NCBI GenBank assembly: GCA_949126835.1
Contig: OX421497.1
Span: 4,501,648-4,565,647, forward strand
Direction of reading: 5' to 3'
Origin: Anisus vortex
Lineage: Eukaryota; Mollusca; Gastropoda; Planorbidae
Length of the DNA: 64,000 nt
Every line of letters begins with the position of its first letter. Positions within the stretch are counted from its first letter, which is position 1. The notes beneath the pieces are model-generated. The model did no database searches. It was not told where the DNA came from and saw only the letters and a list, made by a program, of their open reading frames with translations. Shown piece after piece: positions 47,601-56,249 of the stretch. Both the position numbers and the translations under genes were made by a program.

Positions 47601-49663
47601 TGAAGATGTGTCTATACAGGGTAAGGGCATTAAGAATACTAACTTTTTTTGACGTAAGAACCAAAAGTTTTATGGGGGAGGGGGGGGGAATTGGTTATAA
47701 CTCTATTGGTCTCCTCAAATTGGTCCCACATAAAATCTTGTATTTTCACGAGGGTTGAACACAGTGAGCTGTAAACTTGGTTTTCACATGGGTGGACGTC
47801 ACAATCAAATTGAATTGAATTGAATATTTTAAAGGTCATTACCCCCCCCCTTTCCTTGGACTCATAGTGTACAGTGACATTTTACAATCTAGTGCACTTT
47901 TTATTTAACATAGCCAACATTCGTAACAATACATTGAATGTTCCACTACCTTTCCTTGCAAATTGCTTTTGAGTAAGACTTCCTGTATTCCAAGGGAAAC
48001 TGACAGTCCCATAATGGCAATGAGGTTATGACCGCAGGCATGGCCAATGCCAGGCAGGGCGTCGTACTCACACAAAACACCTAAAAAATGTATCAGTTAG
48101 AAAATGTATAAGGAAATGATTTAATATAAGATTTAATATACAATTAAATATAAAACTGAATAAAAGAATTTTTGTAATATAAGATTAAAAGGAAAATTTT
48201 TTTTTAAATATAAGATTAAATATTAGATAAAATACAAGATTTAATATAAAATTTAATATAAGATTTAATATAAGATTTAATATAAGATTTAATATAAGAT
48301 TTAATATAAGATTTAATATAAGATTTAATATAAGATTTAATAAAAGATTTAATATAAGATTTAGGTCTAATATAAGATTTAATATAAGATTTAATATAAG
48401 ATTTAATATAAGATTTAATAAAAGATTTAATATAAGATTTAGGTCTAATATAAGATTTAATATTTGATTTCAGATAAAATTTAAGGTAAGATTAAATATA
48501 AGATTTAATATAAGATTAAATAAAAGACAATTGGGTTTGACAAATACCAATATTTGGAGAGTCTTCTTTTGCATCAGGGCTCGTGATTGTTGCTTTAAAT
48601 GCAGTCTCCAACTTGAAGTGTCTTTCAACCTTATTGTAAAAGATTGTTTAGGTGAATAAAATACAAAAACAGAGAACACTAAAAATTTACTCAATAAAAA
48701 AGGTACAGGGCCCAGTGGTCTTGTGTCAAGGAATTAAGGTAGGCACACCATAAAGGTCTCAAATTTAAGACCTGACCTGATAAACACCAGGATTGTTTTG
48801 CCAAATGTTAGAAGGGTATCTCTGACTCTACCCAGCTCTGATGAGTACCTGATATTAGTTGGAGAAAAATAAAGACAGCTGAGCGTTGTCCTGACCACAC
48901 ATACCCCTTGTATGTGGTGGCAACGAAAACCTGTGTACCAACATGGCCTGAAAGGATTACTTTACTTACTAAAAAAAGGTACTCATAAACATCGAGTTGA
49001 CTGACTAGAAAAAAAACAAACAGAGCTGCTGAGCTTTTCATTTTCTCAAATCATATTGTCATTAGGCAACAACTAGAGGACAGAAGGGCAAAGAGTAAAG
49101 GGGTGATAATACACAAGGCATTTAACTCTAACTTGGAAATACAACACAATAACAACCTGTTGAAATGCTCAGATAAACATAACAAAAAAACTTTTTTTTA
49201 TCCCTTTTATGCAAGAACAAATGCATATAAGTACTCTTTCTTCCGGGGTGGCATTCGAGCATGGAATGGGTTGCCTGAACAAACCAGGAAAACCAGTAGC
49301 TTAGCACTATTTGAAAAACAATAATAAAAATGCAGGACTAGGCTTGGACCCTGTATGAGCGTAGGACGCGATAATCTTCTTTATAGAAAGAGCGTCAGTA
49401 ACATATAAAAGATAAATCTTTAACTTAATTTTATTTTAGACTAGTGCTGTACAATCTAGATTATTAAAAAGGCCTGCAAGGAGATGTATTTTTATTTTAA
49501 TTACCTGGAAACCCCTTTCTTCCAAGAAATTTGTTAAAAGTGCATGTGCCTGATGTTCCTGGAAGCATAGCTCTGGATTTTCCCAAATGCCTAAACTGGC
49601 AGTTCGAAGAGAAACACTCGCTCTGTCAATAGCGTTGCAGGCTAAAGATTTTTCAGTGGCCAT
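41544..49663 (-). CDS. PM20D2: PM20D2-like peptidase M20 dipeptidase, eight coding exons
   Basis: The exons, in order of transcription, are 49672-49505, 48629-48548, 48080-47950, 47040-46892, 45841-45699, 44511-44357, 43851-43608 and 41671-41544. All junctions have AG acceptors and GT donors. The lengths (168, 82, 131, 149, 143, 155, 244, 128) total 1200 nt in one unbroken frame, giving 396 residues from the ATG at 49663. The vertebrate protein is about 430. Family motifs appear in order: '[12 protein letters not shown]', '[15 protein letters not shown]', '[12 protein letters not shown]', 'MAHPSQ', '[19 protein letters not shown]', '[10 protein letters not shown]', and a late His ('SLHTVEF'). 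In vertebrates PM20D2 is a cytosolic dipeptidase that cleaves beta-alanyl-lysine and similar side products of carnosine synthesis; the same role here is inferred. An upstream noncoding exon is possible, since the first coding exon also starts after 'ttgcag'. Confidence 0.93.
41905..42325 (+). pseudogene. THAP zinc-finger transposon relic, copy 2
   Basis: This lies inside the last PM20D2 intron, antisense to the gene. It encodes '[12 protein letters not shown]', a stop, then '[18 protein letters not shown]', plus an out-of-frame match to the second block of copy 1 ('LLKDQNW'). The alignment with copy 1 extends through the intron-like part for about 420 bp. Both share a TGA inside 'attgcttgatgcaaaag', so the source element probably had it already. 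The stretch to about 43000 has coding-like pieces such as '[14 protein letters not shown]' that may belong to the same element. Confidence 0.7.
43125..43445 (-). mobile_element. LINE 3' end, family A, in a PM20D2 intron
   Basis: 'cttacattttgattagcgtt', 'caagcaacccattctatacc', 'aatgcatttgttcttg' and the distal 'tagtgatttaactattgg'. It lies in the last intron, in the same orientation as the gene. Confidence 0.78.
43608..43851 (-). CDS. PM20D2: PM20D2 coding exon 7
   Basis: It encodes 81 codons plus one base, including 'GESLGIEFE', '[18 protein letters not shown]' and '[11 protein letters not shown]'. The S-T-D-x-G-N-V-S block and the following His are hallmarks of the family. The acceptor is 'gttccag' and the donor 'gtgagt'. 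Confidence 0.95.
44206..44360 (-). repeat. 76-bp tandem duplication carrying a second splice donor
   Basis: Two copies of a 76-bp block, offset exactly 76 bp, cover the exon 6 donor and the start of the intron. Both contain 'actcaccacg' on the + strand, so donors exist at 44356-44355 and 44280-44279. Use of the second would add 76 nt and shift the frame. Confidence 0.85.
44357..44511 (-). CDS. PM20D2: PM20D2 coding exon 6
   Basis: It encodes '[14 protein letters not shown]' and 'YYLRAP', the lid-domain segment equivalent to GGVKPNIIP and YYFRAP in vertebrates. The acceptor is 'ctccag' and the donor 'gtgagt'. An almost identical donor region is repeated 76 bp further into the intron. Confidence 0.93.
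44737..44955 (+). mobile_element. SINE in a PM20D2 intron
   Basis: 'gcaagtttgaatcctggtga', 'gtgtccctgagtctatccag', 'gtgctggatacacaatcccc' and 'gctgcttcatgggcc'. Diverged, antisense to the gene, in the intron between exons 5 and 6. Confidence 0.8.
44956..45698. other. intron 5 remainder
   Basis: 45250-45560 has GC-richer sequence with coding-like pieces such as '[20 protein letters not shown]' in a broken frame. It may be a worn transposon ORF, but I cannot place it. Confidence 0.3.
45699..45841 (-). CDS. PM20D2: PM20D2 coding exon 5, start of lid domain
   Basis: It encodes '[19 protein letters not shown]' and '[12 protein letters not shown]', typical of the M20 dimerisation (lid) domain. 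The acceptor is 'ttgcag' and the donor 'gtgggt'. Confidence 0.94.
46206..46479 (-). mobile_element. tRNA-derived SINE, full length, in a PM20D2 intron
   Basis: Reverse orientation. It has 'ggattcgaacccaggacctt' (B box), 'gcgctgccgctcgtctaccg' (A box), the whole body and the 3' end 'taaattacccttcggaccaa'. 'atataat' lies on both sides and may be the target duplication. Sense agrees with PM20D2. Confidence 0.92.
46892..47040 (-). CDS. PM20D2: PM20D2 coding exon 4, catalytic Glu pair
   Basis: It encodes '[15 protein letters not shown]' followed by '[11 protein letters not shown]'. The Glu-Glu pair and the His of M-A-H-P are the expected general base and metal ligands of the M20 fold. The acceptor is 'gtccag' and the donor 'gtaagt'. 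It leaves two bases for the next exon. Confidence 0.95.
47098..47335 (-). mobile_element. SINE in a PM20D2 intron
   Basis: 'ttgatccatagggctggtga', 'tggccacggcatactagga', 'cacccatcag'-like body, 'ggatttgaacccaggacctt'. It lacks the far end of the head. It sits in the intron between exons 3 and 4, in the gene's orientation. Confidence 0.87.
47950..48080 (-). CDS. PM20D2: PM20D2 coding exon 3, metal-binding core
   Basis: It encodes '[18 protein letters not shown]', nearly identical to the vertebrate family. By comparison with M20 peptidases it carries the catalytic-site Asp region and Cys/His metal ligands. It lies between acceptor 'ttttttag' and donor 'gtagtg' and ends in phase 0. Confidence 0.95.
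48185..48530. repeat. 12-bp minisatellite in a PM20D2 intron
   Basis: About 25 copies of 'taagatttaata' with a longer duplication carrying 'taggtctaat' (48361 and 48441). It ends within 20 bp of the exon 2 donor. Confidence 0.92.
48548..48629 (-). CDS. PM20D2: PM20D2 coding exon 2
   Basis: This exon has 27 codons plus one base, from acceptor 'caataag' to donor 'gtattt'. It encodes '[12 protein letters not shown]', matching the L-x-T-A-F-R segment of vertebrate PM20D2. The last G completes a Gly codon with exon 3. The exon is short and was found by phase and homology. Confidence 0.85.
48705..48970 (+). mobile_element. SINE in a PM20D2 intron, diverged
   Basis: 'ggcccagtggtcttg', 'gactctacccagctctgatg', 'gtcctgaccacacatacccc' and 'gaaaggattactttactta'. 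Antisense to the gene. Confidence 0.78.
49070..49413 (+). mobile_element. LINE family A with readable RT C-terminus
   Basis: The + strand reads '[19 protein letters not shown]' and stops soon after, the typical S-F-F-P-R-x-I-R-x-W-N-x-L-P end of non-LTR reverse transcriptases. It is followed by a short 3' UTR ending 'gagcgtaggacgcgataatc' and 'agataaat'. It defines the orientation of all family A copies here. It lies in the first PM20D2 intron, antisense. Confidence 0.85.
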
Positions 49664-49672
49664 GTCAGTATC
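49505..49672 (-). CDS. PM20D2: PM20D2 coding exon 1
   Basis: The segment has 56 codons in phase 0 at both ends, between 'cttgcag' and the donor 'gtaatt'. The fourth codon is ATG (49663-49661), the most likely start. It carries the family's helical N-terminus and '[19 protein letters not shown]', which matches the conserved I-W-x-x-P-E-L block. A tandem copy of the same length lies 560 bp upstream at 50065-50232. Confidence 0.85.
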
Positions 49673-50064
49673 CTGCAAGTATTATATCATAGTAAATAAT
49701 TCATAAAAATTGGAGTTAAAAAATAATAAATTAGTTTCATGTTTTGTTAAATTTAAAGGATTAGTGAAATTTATGGTTTGCGTGCCCGTCCGTTTTCTGA
49801 TGTGAACCCCACTGTTCTACGGCTGGAGCAGTCGATGTATCTTCGACTTTGTTGAATGCTACTCCCCCTCCCCTAATAAATAAGAACTATTAAATACTTC
49901 TGAACAAAACTAAAATAAATTATGTAAAAATAGGACTCCAAAAACCTAACAATAAAATTATGATATTTCAAGGCCTACACTTTGCCGCTGCTGTACACTT
50001 TGCAGTGCTGTGGATGCTGGATTTTTTTTTAAGCCTGCAAGGAGATGTATTTGTTTTAAAATAC

Positions 50065-50232
50065 CTGGAAACCCCTTTCTTCCAAGAAATTAGTTAAAAG
50101 TGTAGGTGAGGGAAGTTCCTGGAGGCAGACGTCTGTGTTTTCATGAGTGTCTAGACTAGGGGTCGGAAGAGATTCACTTTCTCTGTCAATCACATTGTAG
50201 GCTAAAAATTTGTCAGCGCCCAGCTCATTATC
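50065..50232 (-). pseudogene. tandem copy of PM20D2 exon 1, decayed or alternative
   Basis: This has exactly the length of coding exon 1 (168 nt), the same 'cttgcag' acceptor and a GT donor, and an open frame. By hand count 31 of 56 residues agree with exon 1, and the last twelve are identical. The conserved I-W-x-N-P-E-L-x-F-Q-E-H core has become 'THENTDVCLQEL', and there is no in-frame ATG. Intron bases beyond the donor also match. Because the exon is symmetric (phase 0 to 0), including it would not break the frame. A decayed duplicate is most likely; a spliced alternative is possible. Confidence 0.75.
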
Positions 50233-51459
50233 CTGCAAGTAATAGTATTATCATGGTAATATGATTGGAAAGAGTAAAAAATAATTGGTTTCATGTTTCG
50301 TTAGGGAGATTATCATATAGTTCTACACAAAACTGAAACAAATTCAGTAAATATATATGACTACAATAATTATTCTAACATATACATTACGTTATATAAC
50401 TAATCTACTACTCTCAGCCTGAGTCTAAATATATAAATTATGCATAAATGGACCGTAAACAAGAACATTTAAATTGTTCGAAAATCTAACAAAAATAAAT
50501 CATATAAATGTACAATAATCAGTTTGATCCATCGGGATACTACTACTGAGACATTACTGTATATTGAGAAAGCTTATTACGAAACAGGGGAAAACTTCTT
50601 AGTTCATGTGGATTCCTGCTGGGCTATTTCTAGTATCAATATATATAATTACAGTGAGTTTGTTTGTATTATATGTTTATATATTTACATCTTTGTGCTC
50701 TATAGGCTCCTAGGCCGTTTGAATAATCGGGCCAAAAGTTAAATGTATAAATTGGAAACGTCCTTAAAAAAAATTTTTATGATATAAAAATTGCTTACGG
50801 TAATTCGTTAATTTATTTTTGAAAATAAACTTAGACTTAGACCTATTGATAATCACAGTATGTTAAAGTTCTAAACTGAGCGCCATTTCAGAATAATCTC
50901 CCTTTGAACGTTCATTTACTATGTTGAACGCGAGGTCTTGTTGGGCTTTCCCCAATTATTCCCCTTGCATCAGTTGTTTATTAACGGGGCGTAATCTCCT
51001 TAATAAAAGGTAAGCACCAGCAATTTGGCTATCGTAGTCATCAATTTCTCCGTCATTTTGACGGGCATAACCACTAGTATATAATAATAAGACTATTAAG
51101 ACTGTTGCATATATTAGTTTCTATTCTAGTTTCTATTGGAGTGGAGAAAATGTAAGAAAGAACAGGGCATGTTTGAAAAGGAGGCTATGTTAAATAATTA
51201 CAATTAATATTATTTCTAAAATTAATTGTAAGAGGACATATAATTTAATATAAAGAGCACAAGGAAAGACATGCCGACATGGTATAAAGTCAGTTGACTT
51301 GTGGAGGATGAGAATTGGTATGGTGGAATCTTCTTGATGTATAAAGCAGAGGAAGATTAATAAGTAAGTAACAGTATAAAATGTACTTTATAACAAAAAC
51401 AACTTACTATACAATCTTATTCTTTTAAATTGTACAATTATAAAACACTCTATTCTTTC
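50233..51459. other. no gene seen
   Basis: AT-rich stretch between the duplicated PM20D2 exon and the coiled-coil frame. If PM20D2 has a 5' noncoding exon or promoter it should be here, but no motif stands out. Confidence 0.4.
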
Positions 51460-52368
51460 TTAACATAGTATGCTTACTGTGAGCATTTGAAACATTCTCT
51501 CAGCTTCCTGGAAACTTTGATTCATTTCATCTTCCATCTGCAGCTTTTCATTTTCAATATCTGCTATAGGTTTTGCATTAGAGCAGGAGTTCAAATTAAT
51601 AACCTTCTTAGCCCTTGCCCTCAGTCTACCAAAACCCATCGTTACTTTTTCTTGACTAGCTTTTAAAGGGATTATTTGCTTGTAACGTGTCGTCTCTTTA
51701 AGTTCAGAGATCTTCTCTTTCAGAGATCGAATGGTTTTTTCTTTCCTTCGTAGTTTTTGTTTCAGATTTTTAATGTTTTTAGGCATATCGTGTAACTTCA
51801 ATCTCAACTCTGTCATTGATTTCCTATGTCTTTCCCCATAGTTGACTAGTTGTTGCGATAAAAAAGAAAGTCTTTTTTGGAGCTGAATTTCTTTGGGGTT
51901 AAACTTAAACTTCTGCCTTGATGGTCTTGCAAAGTTGTTTTCATCGGTAGTTGCCCCATTGCAAGGTGTAAAAGATGAGGATCCGCCAGGAATTACAATA
52001 GTCGGAGGTTTACTTTCAGTCACATATCATGTATCACCTAAAGTTTCAGTTGGCTGAGACAAACTTGTTGAAGATAAAGCTTTTTTGGTATTAGTCAGTT
52101 TGGGTTTAACAGAACAGTCGAAAGGCTGATTGCAGAAGTTATTAAACTTCTCACAATCATTGGCCCTTGAAAACTGTGATGTCCATTTTCGCGATTTAAT
52201 CACTAAATTCATAATTTGTGTAGACGTTGGCTTCATGCCATAGAGCTGATTGATTTTGTCTGCAGTCCTTGTCTGGGACTGTCCATTGTTCAAGTACAGA
52301 ACAAATACATGCCCATTCAAGCAACGGTCTGAGGTTGGCTCAGCTGGCAAATCAAACTTGGACTCTTA
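51460..52368 (-). pseudogene. coiled-coil reading frame with one internal TGA
   Basis: One frame is open from after TAA (52368) to TAA (51462) except for TGA at 52029-52027. The upstream part (about 112 codons) has a Cys/Trp-containing segment ('RKWTSQFSRANDCEKF') I cannot assign. The downstream part (about 188 codons) has a long basic coiled coil, including 'NIKNLKQKLRRKEKTIRSL'. Coiled coils of this kind follow the THAP domain in P-element-like transposases, and THAP relics occur elsewhere here, but the link is inferred. A donor-like 'gtaagc' follows codon ACA at 51478, in the same phase as the PM20D2 exon 1 acceptors. There is no recognisable start. It could be a nonsense-mutated exon, a domesticated fragment or a transposon remnant. 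Confidence 0.5.
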
Positions 52369-54419
52369 AGTACCTTCTGGCTTTACCATAGATTAAACTA
52401 TACGATCGCTTTCTGGGGCTCATCGTAAGCACCGCTGTCCCTAAGCCCTAGCAAGCCAAACAAAGGCAAAGACAAACTGGGGAAAAAAGTTAACCATTGT
52501 CGTCTGTAGGTTTATAAAAAAATTATAATTGTATATAATGACAAGCAGTTATCACGCTTTTAGAGTAAATTTAGCGCAAACCCAAATTTGTCAAAACTCA
52601 GTTTTGACAGATTTTGAGTGTCATAAATAATGTTTATATTTACACTACCTGAGGTAATTTTGAGGTTTTTGTCATTTTGGCACTCGAATTGGGCCTAGTT
52701 ACTAGTTAATACTAGTTAGCCACCAGTTTGGTGAACTGTACTTAATTTTAAGGTAGCGTTAAATGGGGATATTGAATTTATAAGTTATGTAAATTTTAAT
52801 GTTTTTTTTTATATAGATGCTCACAAGGATTAAGAAAATGTGTTTTTTTGTGTGCCGGTATGTATATACTATTGTATTCTTTTAAAGGAAAAAGTTTTTT
52901 TGGACGTTTTCTAGTAAAAAAGGCCTAAACAATGTTCACATATTAGACATGTTTTCTAATAAACTATAAGTATAAGAGACATACCAATGATATTTACCAA
53001 TTGCAGACTACACCATATGATTATAAAAACCTCCCTTAAACTTTATTATTTATACAGTGTATATTTTTTAAGTAACAGTAATTTTGTGTTAATGCGTTTA
53101 AAAGTGTACTAAAAACGGAGGGGGGGGGAATCGATAATAAAAAAGTATTTAAGCTATAGCTAAATTTGAGACAGATGTTCATACTCCGTTAGTATTGCTC
53201 CAAATTTCAAAGGTTTTTAATGAATAGTTTTTTAAATATCATGTCCAATGTCATGTGTAATTGGTTCTATTTTTTTTTTAAGTCCCATATTAGGCCTACT
53301 TTAAAGATCTTTTTATCCTGATTACGGAAACCTTGGTTTTGTTCAACTATTACGTTTCTTTGATTTTTTTATTTAAAGTTGAATATTTGTTAATTTTGCA
53401 TATTTTATGAAATATATTCCCTTGAGCACTTCGAGTTGTAAATAAAAAATGTGTTACGTCCCTTTGTTTGTTTTTTTCTTTTACCCCCTCAACATCAAAG
53501 GCACACACACTCCATGCACTTCACGCTTCTCGGACCATATTTTTTCTCCTATATAATAGATATATTAGTCCTTATGGTAGGTTTAGTTTTGTAGTTTTTC
53601 TTGTTGTTTTTTGCTAGTATATCGGTTAGTTTTTTTTAGGAATGGTTAGTATCGGTTAGTTGCTAGGCTAGGAGTGCTTTGCAATTTGTAGTTTTTTGAA
53701 GAACCCATCCTTTAGTTGGTTGTAGATGGTTGCAGATGGACAACTTGGCTCTTCCTGACATATCACATGACTTGGGACAGGAAGTGACATGACATAGGCT
53801 AGCCATGAGTGATTCTCTAAGGATTGTTTGTTACTGGACTACCCTGTGTGTTTTTTGTGCTTTTTCTTATTATATATGATAAGAAAGTGTATTTATTATT
53901 ATTACTATTCTATTTTTTTTTTTTCATTTTGTTAAGGGTTCTAAGGAATTCTGACTGAAAATATTGCTACGTGGAGCTAAGATTCAAATTTTATTTTAAG
54001 ATAGCGTGAGCGACGTTGGGGGGGGGGGGGGAGTGACGTCATGTCCCAAATGTACACACTAGAAAAACATTAAAATAGCCCAAAAGACACGTAGCTTTAA
54101 TAATGTTACATCACTGTATGAAATATTATAAATAGCAATATCTCAAATGGTTTTTGAATTATGGGCCAACTGTTTTGAATGCCTTTTACCAAAAATTTCG
54201 GTCATTTTTTTGTTCATTTTTATAGAGCTTAAATATTAAAATAGACCCCATTTTCAAGCGTTCAAAAATTCATAACTTCCCTCCTAATTCACTTATAAAA
54301 GATAAATGAGGTATCATTGGAAAGGTCTCTTTAAGACTTTAAGATCTAGCCTATCTAACAGTGAGTAACAGTAGACTCCTATGCGGCTATGCCTATGCCT
54401 ATGCTATATATAGCCTAGG
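52369..54419. other. no gene seen
   Basis: AT-rich, T-runs and one G run (54016-54031). 'ggttagtatcggttag' is duplicated near 53620-53660. Confidence 0.45.
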
Positions 54420-54427
54420 CTATAGAC

Positions 54428-54629
54428 CAGTGATGGCGAACCTTTTTGAGGCCGCGTGCCCAAAGTACAATACAACACCAACTTATTTCTTTCAACGTGC
54501 CAACACAGTAATTAAAACCAAATACCATAACTTAGCTGTTCCATTTTGGGTAAATTAAATGCTCGCGTGCCCACAGAAATGGCTCTGCGTGCCAGCTGTG
54601 GCACGCGTGCCATAGGTTCGCCATCGCTA
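54428..54629 (+). mobile_element. 202-bp hAT-type MITE, family 5, exact 8-bp TSD
   Basis: Starts 'cagtgatggcgaacctttt' and ends 'aggttcgccatcgcta', flanked by 'ctatagac' at 54420-54427 and 54630-54637. The interior has 'cgcgtgcccaaag' and 'ggcacgcgtgcc'. Confidence 0.92.
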
Positions 54630-54772
54630 CTATAGACTATATATAGAGTATAGAGTCAATTTATAGTATACAACTATTAACTATAGCCTACTGAGTATAG
54701 TATAGGCCTAGGTTTTATGATTTTATTATTATTAATTTTAGTGTTTTTTTTTTATTTAAGTACCTAATTTAC

Positions 54773-54955
54773 TCTAGAGCTTGCCTCAGCTATCTGAACA
54801 CTATTTTTGTACTCTCGCGTGCTTACTTTTTGCTGTGGATTTAGAATTAGAGACTCGTCATCGGCCTGCTTTTGTCGTTTCGTAAATCGATTACCATGAA
54901 ATCTTTTTTTTTTCTTTCGATCTTTACGAACTCTTTTCTTTTTTGTTGCATCCAT
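54773..54955 (-). CDS. short very basic N-terminal exon, possibly of a Mutator-like transposase
   Basis: From the ATG at 54955 the frame reads 61 codons to a donor-like 'gtaaat' at 54772. Unspliced it stops three codons later. It opens with a Lys/Arg cluster and 'KKKKRFHGNRFTKRQK'. Short basic starts with an H-G-N-Q/R-F-T motif are familiar to me from invertebrate proteins carrying a Mutator-like transposase domain. No such domain was found downstream. It could instead be exon 1 of the coiled-coil frame at 51.5-52.4 kb. Function is unknown. Confidence 0.35.
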
Positions 54956-56249
54956 GGTAATTAAATTTAATTTATCGTAAATATAGACACACAGACAGTT
55001 TGTTTGCAACAGAAAAGTGAAAGGAGCTTCGATGATTTGTAACAGATAGAAGGAGGGAAAACAAAGTAAACAAACAAAGTTTTCCTTGGCCTTGTACAGA
55101 CATTACATTACAGACCTTTTTCCCTTTGCAATACACTTAACCATTGGTTGAAATTTGTTGACGTAAAATTATTTATTGTAGTCCTAAAAATTATGATCCT
55201 TTAGGTGAAAGAATTAAATCGGTTCATAATTAATGAAATTACAAAGCCTTAATTATTTTTTTGTGCATTATTAATAAATTAAAATATGTTTATGCTTTAC
55301 TGACATGTTAAAAAATAATTTTAAATATTTAGATCTATTTATTTGCAAATAAAGTAACACAATATGATAGAAAAATGGATCAATATTAATGTGGACAGTA
55401 AAAAAAAAATATTCTATGACTGTAATGACTGTATTTTATTTAGTGCTGTAGGCCTAAACGTATTTTGGGGGACTATATATCTAAGTAGCTTTCTGTAAAA
55501 AAAAATCAAAATTAAAAGCATATTTCTAAATTGTAATGCATCAAAATAGAATTTACATCTTTAAATTGTAACTCTACAGTCTACAGTTCATCATAACATA
55601 TTTTATAATTTATTTATAACACTAACAATTTTGCGAAACAGTAAACGGTTATCTGCCTACTCCACCCTCGAATAGTATCTATTTTCTTCTTTATGTTTAT
55701 TTCATAATGTTGTTAAAGAATTGATCCTGCTTTCACAGACTTGGGAAGCTTTTTTTGGTGTGTAAGGGACTGAAGGTCATATCATATTTCTTCTATAACA
55801 TACGCTCCTTCTATACAGTTTAATGAATAATGAGACAAGAACCAGCTATTTTCTACTACCTACACTCCACGAACGACGAACGCTAAATTCAAATTGATAG
55901 GTCGGTGCTCTCTTGCAGAAAAAAATGTAGCACACTTTGACAGTTTGTCAACATGTCATCACAAAAGTAAACTCGCCTAAAAATATTCAATTGGTTTATA
56001 TATTATAACTTACACAAACACGAAAATCAAAGCAGATTGACCCTGGATTGTCATGTAACGCCACGTTACTAATTATAGACATATAGGCCTACATTAGACA
56101 TTAGGTTATAGGCCTAATGTAGTAGGCCTAAGCCTATTTGAGATAGTCATCTGGGGCCTAAGTCCCTAAGTCATACGTTTTTATGTTTTAGTTGATTGCA
56201 TAAATGATGGTGTATGTAAGATATATGTATGTAGCCAAGAGTTTGTGCC
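54956..56249. other. no gene seen; short LINE tail
   Basis: 'cttctataacatacgctcct' at 55789 is a fragment of a LINE family A tail. An imperfect inverted repeat around 'acattag' lies at 56090-56122. Confidence 0.45.

Noticed and set aside
52027..52029. TGA as selenocysteine codon
   Set aside because: No selenoprotein family similarity and no SECIS-like element was recognised. A nonsense mutation is simpler.
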